DNA of 5,492 nt from the NCBI GenBank assembly GCA_007117255.1, contig SKGU01000202.1, positions 1 to 5,492 on the forward strand. The letters run 5' to 3'. Position 1 is the stretch's first letter. Each line of letters opens with the position of its first letter. The notes beneath the pieces are model-generated. The model was not told the origin of the DNA. It saw only the letters and a program-made list of their open reading frames with translations, and ran no database searches. Made by a program: the position numbers and the translations under genes. The stretch comes from Natronohydrobacter sp. (lineage in GTDB: Bacteria > Pseudomonadota > Alphaproteobacteria > Rhodobacterales > Rhodobacteraceae). This document shows, piece by piece, positions 1-4,435 of this stretch.

Positions 1-11
1 CAGTGAAATAA
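1..11 (+). CDS. rpsR: C-terminal end of probable 30S ribosomal protein bS18 (partial)
   Basis: Only the last codons are in the window: two bases of a codon ending in CA, then GTG, AAA and a TAA stop at 9-11. This reads (A)-V-K-stop, which fits the Ala-Val-Lys ending I recall for bS18 in Rhodobacterales. rpsR immediately upstream of rplI is a very common bacterial arrangement. The stop codon touches the Shine-Dalgarno sequence of rplI, so the two genes are probably co-transcribed and coupled. The call rests on three codons plus gene order, so it is an inference. A second reading, CAG-TGA in another frame (Gln-stop, as in the E. coli bS18 ending), cannot be strictly excluded. Confidence 0.55.
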
Positions 12-23
12 GGAGAGCCTGAC

Positions 24-641
24 ATGCAAGTGATCCTGCTGCAACGCGTGGCCAAACTTGGCCAGATGGGCGATGTCGTGAATGTCAAACCGGGCTACGC
101 CCGCAACTACCTGCTGCCGCAGGGCAAGGCATTGCGCGCATCCGACGACAACATCAAATCCTTCGAGAACCGTAAGGCCGAGCTGGAGATCGAGAATCTT
201 CAGACCCGCAAGGAGGCCGAAGCTGTCGCCGCCAAACTGGATAACGAAAGCTATGTCGTGATCCGTCAGGCGTCGGATGGTGGCGCGCTCTATGGCTCTG
301 TCAGCCCGCGTGACGTGGCCGACCTGCTGGCCGATGCCGGTGTGAAGGTTGAAAAACGCCAGATCGTCATTGCGACCCCGATCAAGGCATTGGGTCTGCA
401 CAAGGCGCTGATCAATCTGCACCCCGAAGTCGAAGTCGAGATCGGCCTGAACGTGGCGCGCTCGGTGGAAGAAGCCGAAGTGCAGGCATCGGGCAAGTCG
501 ATTCAGGAACTGGCAGCCGAAGAAGAAGCAGCAGCCGAATTCGAAATTTCGGAGCTGTTTGACGATATCGGTTCAGCCGGGTTGGATGATGACGAAGACC
601 CGCGCAACCAAGGCGGTAGCGAAGACCCGCGCGACGCCTGA
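24..641 (+). CDS. rplI: 50S ribosomal protein bL9
   Basis: This is a structural protein of the large ribosomal subunit that binds 23S rRNA and helps maintain reading frame. The N-terminal domain (about residues 1-50) has the family signature: MQVILLQ, then KLG-x-x-GDVVNVKPGYARNYLLP. A charged connecting helix (about 45-75) and the C-terminal domain (about 76-150) follow. The protein has 205 residues against about 149 in E. coli. The extra part, from about residue 152, is alanine- and acid-rich and ends in two EDPR repeats; such tails occur in alphaproteobacterial bL9. The ATG at 24 is supported by GGAG at 12-15, eight bases upstream. A strong terminator begins 34 bases after the stop, which closes the ribosomal operon here. 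Confidence 0.97.
   Translation: MQVILLQRVAKLGQMGDVVNVKPGYARNYLLPQGKALRASDDNIKSFENRKAELEIENLQTRKEAEAVAAKLDNESYVVIRQASDGGALYGSVSPRDVADLLADAGVKVEKRQIVIATPIKALGLHKALINLHPEVEVEIGLNVARSVEEAEVQASGKSIQELAAEEEAAAEFEISELFDDIGSAGLDDDEDPRNQGGSEDPRDA
594..632 (+). repeat. Short in-frame direct repeat in the rplI tail
   Basis: The 12-mer GAAGACCCGCGC occurs at 594-605 and again at 621-632, a period of 27 bases or nine codons. It encodes Glu-Asp-Pro-Arg twice within the acidic C-terminal tail of bL9. This suggests a small tandem duplication of a 27-bp unit, the second copy cut short by the stop codon. It is probably without function beyond tail length. Confidence 0.5.
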
Positions 642-674
642 TCAAGGCTGGTTGCGACAACTCGAAAACAACAC

Positions 675-712
675 GACCAAAGACCCGCCCCGCTTGGGCG
701 GGTCTTTTGGTC
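675..712 (+). terminator. Intrinsic terminator after rplI
   Basis: The arm AGACCCGCCC (681-690) pairs perfectly with GGGCGGGTCT (696-705) around the 5-base loop CGCTT. The stem extends outward through A-T pairs (679-680 with 706-707) and, after a single bulged T at 708, GACC (675-678) with GGTC (709-712). The A's before and T's after the GC-rich core (TCTTTT at 703-708) are typical of a Rho-independent terminator. It separates the ribosomal operon from the regulator gene at 905. Because A's flank the stem on the left, it might also work weakly on the minus strand, but no minus-strand gene points into it. Confidence 0.88.
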
Positions 713-790
713 TGGACCAATATTCCTGCTTTGCTGCATTTCATGGCACAAAATCGCGTCTCGCCCAGGTTTTTGGGGACTTGCTGCTTA

Positions 791-803
791 TTTCCCGTGG
801 AAA
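791..803. promoter_or_regulatory. Inverted repeat upstream of the ArsR-family gene (possible operator)
   Basis: TTTCC (791-795) and GGAAA (799-803) form a perfect inverted repeat around CGT. It lies just upstream of the candidate -35 element at 806-811, and its centre is about 21 bp (two helical turns) from the centre of the next palindrome at 814-823. Position and symmetry suggest a protein-binding site. The assignment to the ArsR protein is inference only. Confidence 0.3.
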
Positions 804-805
804 AC

Positions 806-834
806 TTGTCGCATTTGCGCAAACACTCTACATA
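806..834 (+). promoter_or_regulatory. Candidate promoter for the ArsR-family gene
   Basis: TTGTCG at 806-811 (4 of 6 matches to TTGACA) is followed after exactly 17 bases by TACATA at 829-834 (3 of 6 matches to TATAAT). CATATT at 831-836 matches better (4 of 6) but gives a 19-base spacer. A promoter is needed somewhere in this gap because the terminator at 675-712 isolates the gene from rplI. The elements are weak matches, so the exact position is uncertain. The predicted leader to the ATG at 905 would be about 65 bases long. Confidence 0.4.
814..823. promoter_or_regulatory. Perfect 10-bp palindrome in the candidate promoter spacer (possible operator)
   Basis: TTTGCGCAAA is a perfect palindrome lying between the candidate -35 and -10 elements. 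A dimeric repressor bound there would block RNA polymerase, so it is the best-placed candidate operator for autoregulation by the ArsR-family protein encoded downstream. Eight of its bases, TTTGCGCA, recur at 1357-1364 just before the YeeE/YedE gene. Binding is inferred, not shown. Confidence 0.4.
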
Positions 835-867
835 TTCAGCTACGTGCAGATATTAATGAAACCCGAA

Positions 868-886
868 CGGACACGTCGATCGTCCG
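868..886. promoter_or_regulatory. Inverted repeat in the 5' leader of the ArsR-family gene
   Basis: CGGAC (868-872) and GTCCG (882-886) form a perfect 5-bp inverted repeat with a 9-base centre. It lies between the candidate promoter and the Shine-Dalgarno sequence at 892-895. It could be an operator half-site pair or a small hairpin in the leader mRNA. Short arms in GC-rich DNA can arise by chance. Confidence 0.22.
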
Positions 887-904
887 GATTAGAGGACAGG
901 GCTT

Positions 905-1294
905 ATGTCGCTTGATCAGAATCTGGCCGCCCCGATACAGCAAGAAAATGACGCCTCGGAAGTAGAAGACTCGAACACCTGTTCGAGCCTTGAGCCTGTT
1001 GACATGCTTGAACAGGCGCAGGCGGCATCGGCTTTTCTCAAGGCGCTGGCGCATGAAGGGCGTTTGATGATCCTGTGCCACCTTTCATCGGGCGAGAAAT
1101 CCGTGACGGAACTGGAGCAGCTTCTTCATTCGCGCCAGGCCGCCGTCAGTCAACAACTTGCGCGTTTGCGTCTGGAAGGGATCGTCTCATGCAGGCGCGA
1201 AGGCAAGACGATCTATTACGCATTGCATGATCCCAAGGCCGAACGCCTGATCGGGGTTGTCTACGATATGTTTTGCGCGCAAGCCAAATCCTGA
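905..1294 (+). CDS. ArsR-family repressor, probable persulfide sensor (SqrR/BigR type)
   Basis: A 129-residue winged-helix DNA-binding repressor. The core starts near residue 36, with the typical FLKALAHEGRLMIL segment (44-57), helix-turn-helix from about 66 to 90 (recognition helix near QAAVSQQLARLRL) and a wing at about 93-107 (GKTIYYAL). Cys58 and Cys124 are 66 residues apart, exactly the spacing of Cys41 and Cys107 in R. capsulatus SqrR, which form a sulfur-bridged link in response to persulfides. Cys26 also fits SqrR Cys9 by spacing; Cys96 is additional. No ArsR-type metal motif (CxCxxC near helix 3) is seen. The ATG at 905 has GAGG at 892-895. It implies about 17 N-terminal residues more than SqrR, but no other start codon lies at the matching point. 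Its neighbour is a sulfur transporter, which supports the role. Confidence 0.85.
   Translation: MSLDQNLAAPIQQENDASEVEDSNTCSSLEPVDMLEQAQAASAFLKALAHEGRLMILCHLSSGEKSVTELEQLLHSRQAAVSQQLARLRLEGIVSCRREGKTIYYALHDPKAERLIGVVYDMFCAQAKS
970..987 (+). repeat. Perfect inverted repeat inside the 5' coding part of the ArsR-family gene
   Basis: CTCGAAC (970-976) and GTTCGAG (981-987) are perfect 7-bp arms around the 4-base loop ACCT. The element lies about 65 bases into the reading frame and encodes residues 23-28 of the poorly conserved N-terminal extension, including Cys26. It could fold as an mRNA hairpin near the start of translation or act as a downstream operator. No T-run follows, so it is not an intrinsic terminator. 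Confidence 0.45.
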
Positions 1295-1300
1295 TTTCCC

Positions 1301-1329
1301 GTGACCCCGGCCAAGCCCTTCTCTATACT
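1301..1329 (+). promoter_or_regulatory. Candidate internal promoter for the YeeE/YedE gene
   Basis: GTGACC at 1301-1306 (4 of 6 matches to TTGACA) is separated by exactly 17 bases from TATACT at 1324-1329 (5 of 6 matches to TATAAT). It starts six bases after the stop codon of the ArsR-family gene. The predicted transcription start is near 1336, giving a leader of about 40 bases. It would let the transporter gene be transcribed apart from the regulator. The match is better than that of the candidate regulator promoter at 806-834. Confidence 0.5.
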
Positions 1330-1366
1330 TGCCAATTAGGCAGGGCGAACCTGCTCTTTGCGCAGG
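1328..1366 (+). promoter_or_regulatory. Overlapping, mutually exclusive inverted repeats covering the start region of the YeeE/YedE gene
   Basis: Four short arms lie in a row: CTTGCC (1328-1333), GGCAGG (1339-1344), CCTGC (1350-1354) and GCAGG (1362-1366). The first pair forms a 6-bp repeat with one G-T pair around AATTA, at the -10 element and predicted start point, so it may be an operator. In RNA, CCTGC can pair with the GCAGG at 1340-1344 (loop of 5) or with the GCAGG at 1362-1366 (loop of 7). The last arm overlaps the Shine-Dalgarno AGGAGG (1364-1369). The two RNA folds exclude each other and would expose or hide the ribosome-binding site. Arms of 5 bp are short, so this is a hypothesis. 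Confidence 0.35.
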
Positions 1367-1375
1367 AGGCAAGCT

Positions 1376-2422
1376 ATGTGGGATATTCCCCCCCCTGTTC
1401 TGGCGGGAAGCGCCGGTCTGCTGGGCGGCATCGTCCTGGGCTACGCGGCGCGGATGGGCGATTTCTGCACGCTCAACGCGATTGAAAGCGCGACCTATGG
1501 GGGCGACCAGCGTCGCGCGCGGCTCTGGGGCGTAGTGCTGGGTGTCGCGATCATCACATTGTTTGTGGCCGAAGCGATGGGTTTCGCTCTGATCACCCAA
1601 AGCCCCTATCACATGATCGCATTCAATCCGCTGGCCGCAATCCTTGGCGGGCTGTTGTTCGGCTACGGCATGGCGCTGGCCGGGAATTGCGGCTTTGGGG
1701 CATTGGTGCGTCTGGGCGGCGGTGATCTACGGTCATTTCTGATTGTCATGATGATGGCCGTTTCAGGCTTCATCACGCTGGCCGGCCCTTTATCGCCGTT
1801 GCGCGTGGCTCTTTTTCCGCAGGTCGATGCCGAAACCCCACAAGGCTTCGCCCATGCTTTTTCTGCAATGACCGGGCTTTCGCCCCTGCTGATGGCTATT
1901 CCTGTTGGTCTGGGACTGATCGGCGTTGGCCTTGCCCATCCGCATCTGCGCGAGGCCCCGCGCACGATCGCCTGGGGTGTGGTCGTGGGCTTGTCGATCG
2001 CCTTTGCCTTCATTGCGACATCAATCCTGCGCATCGGCACCTTTGATGCTGTCCCAGTCGAAGGTTTTACCTTCACCGCGCCGCTTGGCCGCACGATCCT
2101 GTATCTGATGACCTCCAGCGCAGGCGGGCTGAATTTCGCCGTTGGCACAGTGGTCGGTGTGGTTGTGGGGGCCGCGCTCGCGGCCTTCTGGCGTCGCCGC
2201 TTTCGCTGGGAGGCGTGCGAAGACCCGCGTGAGCTGGGCAGGCAGGTGGCAGGGGCATGCCTTATGGGCGTCGGAGGCGTGATTGCGGTGGGCTGCTCAG
2301 TCGGTCAGGGGGCTTCGGCCATGGCGACACTCGCCTATTCTGCACCATTGGTGTTTGTCTGCATTGTCGCAGGCGCGCTTTTTGGCCTGCGCCAACTCTT
2401 GCGCGGTTTTCAATCCGCCTGA
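1376..2422 (+). CDS. YeeE/YedE family (TsuA-like) sulfur-compound transporter
   Basis: A 348-residue inner-membrane protein, full length for the family (two DUF395/Sulf_transp repeats). Members such as TsuA import thiosulfate. Hydrophobic segments lie at about 8-25, 49-73, 84-103, 119-138, 168-187, 198-217, 254-272, 291-306 and 320-340. Cysteines sit in three glycine-rich motifs: Cys31 (GDFCTLN), Cys105 (GNCGFGALVRLGGGD) and Cys307 (VGCSVGQG). These correspond to the three conserved cysteines thought to pass the sulfur compound through TsuA. No TusA domain is fused to it. The ATG at 1376 is chosen because a perfect AGGAGG lies six bases upstream at 1364-1369; the in-frame TTG at 1358 lies before that site. 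The adjacent persulfide-type repressor suggests induction by reactive sulfur. The exact substrate (thiosulfate or another sulfur species) cannot be read from the sequence. Confidence 0.88.
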   Translation: MWDIPPPVLAGSAGLLGGIVLGYAARMGDFCTLNAIESATYGGDQRRARLWGVVLGVAIITLFVAEAMGFALITQSPYHMIAFNPLAAILGGLLFGYGMALAGNCGFGALVRLGGGDLRSFLIVMMMAVSGFITLAGPLSPLRVALFPQVDAETPQGFAHAFSAMTGLSPLLMAIPVGLGLIGVGLAHPHLREAPRTIAWGVVVGLSIAFAFIATSILRIGTFDAVPVEGFTFTAPLGRTILYLMTSSAGGLNFAVGTVVGVVVGAALAAFWRRRFRWEACEDPRELGRQVAGACLMGVGGVIAVGCSVGQGASAMATLAYSAPLVFVCIVAGALFGLRQLLRGFQSA

Positions 2423-2460
2423 GTGATCTGGTCCACTGAACGCGAGACGGCTTGCGGACC

Positions 2461-2476
2461 TGCCCAAGACAGGGCA
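2461..2476 (+). other. Small hairpin in the gap after the YeeE/YedE gene
   Basis: TGCCC (2461-2465) and GGGCA (2472-2476) are perfect arms around a 6-base loop, 38 bases after the stop at 2422. No T-run follows, so it would be at best a weak or Rho-assisted terminator. The 88-bp gap (2423-2510) shows no convincing promoter for the next gene by eye, so read-through from the sulfur module into the downstream genes remains possible. Confidence 0.3.
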
Positions 2477-2510
2477 TCACAGAACGCGTGTAGCTGAGTA
2501 AAGAAGACCA

Positions 2511-2990
2511 ATGAGCCGAATCTGCCAGATCGAGATCGACGATAGCGGGCTGCCTACGCCCACAGCGGAGATCGAACAGGAACGCAAGGTCGCTGTATTT
2601 GACCTGCTGGAAGACAACTCTTTCTCACTGGTCCCGCGCGAGGGGCAGACTGCCCCATCGGGGCCCTTCGCGATGCGTCTGTCCATCCGTGATCGACGTC
2701 TTTGCATAGCCGTTGCCGATGAATCCGGCATGGCACTGAATGAACTTCTATTATCGCTTGGCCCGTTCAAGCAGGTGGTCAAGGATTACTACCAGATCTG
2801 CGGCAGCTATTTCGACGCGGTCAAGCGCCTGCCCCCCAGTCAGATAGAAGCCATCGATATGGCTCGGCGTGGCATCCACAATGAAGGCGCACGCATCCTG
2901 CAAGAACGGCTCGAAGGCAAGGCCGATATGGATATCGACACCGCGCGCCGCCTGTTTACCCTGATCTGCGTTCTGCATTTCGGGGGCTGA
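2511..2990 (+). CDS. UPF0262 family protein of unknown function
   Basis: A 159-residue soluble protein that I recognise as UPF0262 by several blocks: PTAEIEQERKVAVFDLLEDN (17-36), LSIRDRRL in the middle, LGPFKQVVKDYYQIC (83-97), LPPSQIEAIDMARRGIHNEG (107-126), and LQERLEGKADMDIDTARRLF near the C-terminus. No signal peptide or membrane segment is seen. The function is unknown; the family is, to my knowledge, confined to alphaproteobacteria. The ATG at 2511 has a weak purine-rich AAGAAG (2501-2506) upstream. The stop codon at 2988-2990 directly abuts the ATG of the phosphatase gene, so the two are coupled. From memory, in related genomes this gene commonly follows hisD; here it follows the sulfur transporter gene instead, which points to local rearrangement. 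Confidence 0.9.
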   Translation: MSRICQIEIDDSGLPTPTAEIEQERKVAVFDLLEDNSFSLVPREGQTAPSGPFAMRLSIRDRRLCIAVADESGMALNELLLSLGPFKQVVKDYYQICGSYFDAVKRLPPSQIEAIDMARRGIHNEGARILQERLEGKADMDIDTARRLFTLICVLHFGG

Positions 2991-3449
2991 ATGTCGCAGC
3001 ATTTTCCCTCTTCGGTTCTGTTTTGCTGCGACCACAATTCTGTGCGCTCACCCATTGCCGAAGGGTTGATGAAAAAGCTCTATGGTCAGCGCGCCTATGT
3101 TCAATCCGCTGGCGTGCGCAATGATCGTGAAGTCGACGGATTCTCAGTAGCGGTCAGCGCCGAAGAGGGGGTTGAGCTGGAACGCCACCGGTCGCGCTCG
3201 TTTGAGGAAATGATTGAATGGGGCGATGATCTGGGTGGGTTCGATCTGATCATCGCACTGTCACCCGCCAGCCAGCGGCAAGCGCTGGAGCTGACCCGTT
3301 TCGCCAGTATCGATGTCGAATACTGGCCCATCATGGACCCGTCCGGTCTGGGCGAGACCCGCGAGGCCAAGCTCGCCGCCTATCGCCAGACCCGTGACCA
3401 GATCAAAGGCCATCTGCTGACGCGGTTTGGCCCCCCGACAGAAAGGTAA
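2991..3449 (+). CDS. Low-molecular-weight phosphotyrosine protein phosphatase family protein
   Basis: A 152-residue cytoplasmic protein of the LMW-PTP/arsenate reductase fold. The phosphate-binding loop is CDHNSVRS: nucleophile Cys13, Asn16, Arg19 and Ser20 fit C-x2-N-x2-R-S. The general acid is probably Asp116 in the Asp-Pro pair (MDPSG). The classical loop CLGNICRS has Gly at the third position, where this protein has His15, and Cys12 precedes the nucleophile. It should hydrolyse phosphotyrosine or a related phosphoester; the physiological substrate is unknown. Arsenate reduction is possible in this fold, but no other arsenic gene is present. Its ATG starts one base after the upstream stop, with GGGGG at 2982-2986 as a poor Shine-Dalgarno, so it probably depends on translational coupling to the UPF0262 gene. 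Confidence 0.87.
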   Translation: MSQHFPSSVLFCCDHNSVRSPIAEGLMKKLYGQRAYVQSAGVRNDREVDGFSVAVSAEEGVELERHRSRSFEEMIEWGDDLGGFDLIIALSPASQRQALELTRFASIDVEYWPIMDPSGLGETREAKLAAYRQTRDQIKGHLLTRFGPPTER

Positions 3450-3452
3450 GGA

Positions 3453-3851
3453 ATGTCAAAGGATATCATCGCGCGCTATTTCGACGCCTTCAATGCAGGC
3501 GATACGGATACGATGCTGGCACTGGTCAGTGATGATGTGAAGCATTTCGTCAATCAGGGCGAACTGCGTCAGGGGCGCGCGGCTTTTGCTGAGTTTTGCA
3601 GCCATATGGGCGTCAGCTACCGCGAGACGCTGCGCGATATGGTCATCTTTGCCAGTGACGACGGCACCCGCGCGGCGGCGGAATTCACGGTGCATGGTGA
3701 ATATCTGAAAACCGATCCCGGCCTGCCCGAAGCTCGCGGCCAGCGCTATGTCTTGCCTGCCGGGTCATTCTTCACAGTGGATGGCGGCAAGATCACCCGC
3801 ATCACCACCTATTACAACCTGCAAGACTGGATCGCTCAGGTTTCAGCATGA
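3453..3851 (+). CDS. NTF2/SnoaL-like protein, ketosteroid isomerase-related
   Basis: A 132-residue single-domain protein of the cone-shaped NTF2-like fold. The N-terminal helix reads IARYFDAFNAGDTDTMLALV (6-25), followed by DDVKHFVNQGELRQGRAAF (27-45). The C-terminal strands are YVLPAGSFFTVDGGKI (99-114) and the ending is TTYYNLQDWIAQ (118-129). The pattern matches the group annotated as ketosteroid isomerase-related, for which I know no proven reaction; the name should not be read as steroid isomerase activity. GAAAGG at 3441-3446, six bases before the ATG, overlaps the end of the phosphatase gene, whose stop is only three bases upstream. The last four bases overlap the start of the GNAT gene as ATGA. 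It is probably part of the same transcription unit as its neighbours. Confidence 0.8.
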   Translation: MSKDIIARYFDAFNAGDTDTMLALVSDDVKHFVNQGELRQGRAAFAEFCSHMGVSYRETLRDMVIFASDDGTRAAAEFTVHGEYLKTDPGLPEARGQRYVLPAGSFFTVDGGKITRITTYYNLQDWIAQVSA

Positions 3852-4435
3852 CGCTGCGGTTTGAGACCTTCACAGGCGCGGATATCGCGCCTGTCATTGA
3901 CGGATTGGCCGCCCTGCGCATCCGGGTCTTTCGGGACTGGCCCTATCTTTATGACGGCGATCTGGCCTATGAGCGCGGCTATCTGCAATCCTACAGTGAA
4001 AACCCGCACGCGATTGTTGTCGCGGCCTATGCAGGCGATGATCTGGTCGGGGCCGCGACCGGGCTTCCGCTAGCGCAGGCAGATGCGGATTTCGCGCGGG
4101 CCTTCGCAGATAGCCCCCATGACCCTGCGACCATTTTCTACTGTGCGGAATCGGTGCTGCTGGAAGAGTGTCGCGGCCAAGGTGCGGGCCATCGGTTCTT
4201 CGATGCCCGCGAAGCGCATGCACGGTCTCTGGGCTTTGCCAAATCCGCCTTTTGCAGCGTGATCCGCCCAGCCAACCACCCTGCCCGCCCGCCTAGATAT
4301 CGCCCGCTTGATCCGTTCTGGCGCGCGCGGGGCTATGCCCCCCTGTCCGGCATTATCGCGCGTTTTCAGTGGCGCGACCTGGGTGCAGCGGATGAGACCG
4401 AAAAACCCCTGCAGTTCTGGATGCGTGATCTATGA
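3848..4435 (+). CDS. GNAT family N-acetyltransferase
   Basis: A 195-residue cytoplasmic protein predicted to transfer an acetyl group from acetyl-CoA to an amine. The acetyl-CoA pyrophosphate-binding motif A is seen as ESVLLEECRGQGAGHRFFD (101-119), with R109-G-Q-G-A-G114 fitting the R/Q-x-x-G-x-G/A pattern. The preceding strands include IVVAAYAGDDLVGAATGLPL (56-75). The C-terminal part (about 145-195) is long for a minimal GNAT and probably shapes the acceptor site; it contains DPFWRARGYAPL, typical of the end of the fold. The substrate is unknown. It overlaps the genes on both sides by four bases (ATGA at 3848-3851 and 4432-4435), the tightest junctions in the window. GNAT followed by nitrilase is the same order as in fused bifunctional proteins such as B. 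subtilis YhcX. Confidence 0.85.
   Translation: MTLRFETFTGADIAPVIDGLAALRIRVFRDWPYLYDGDLAYERGYLQSYSENPHAIVVAAYAGDDLVGAATGLPLAQADADFARAFADSPHDPATIFYCAESVLLEECRGQGAGHRFFDAREAHARSLGFAKSAFCSVIRPANHPARPPRYRPLDPFWRARGYAPLSGIIARFQWRDLGAADETEKPLQFWMRDL

Noticed and set aside
542..551. Perfect palindrome CGAAATTTCG inside rplI
   Set aside because: It lies within codons of the bL9 tail, far from any promoter, and a single 10-bp palindrome in coding sequence is expected by chance.
642..904. Possible small RNA or short gene in the 263-bp gap
   Set aside because: Apart from the terminator, palindromes and candidate promoter listed, I see no ORF with a ribosome-binding site and no second terminator that would end a small RNA.
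559..915. 118-codon open frame on the + strand across the gap after rplI
   Set aside because: It runs through the terminator at 675-712 and the candidate promoter, overlaps two real genes in another frame, and shows no recognisable protein pattern.
905..1294. Arsenic or heavy-metal sensing by the ArsR-family protein, with the downstream phosphatase as arsenate reductase
   Set aside because: The helix-3 metal-binding cysteine motif of ArsR is absent, the cysteine spacing fits SqrR/BigR instead, and no arsenite pump or other ars gene is present.
1358..1375. Upstream TTG start for the YeeE/YedE gene giving six extra residues
   Set aside because: The perfect AGGAGG at 1364-1369 lies downstream of this TTG and is ideally spaced for the ATG at 1376; the extra residues (Met-Arg-Arg-Arg-Gln-Ala) do not look like family sequence.
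1663..2148. 161-codon open frame on the minus strand
   Set aside because: It lies wholly inside the well-supported YeeE/YedE gene, has no Shine-Dalgarno or family resemblance, and its Pro/Arg-rich composition is typical of antisense reading of GC-rich coding DNA.
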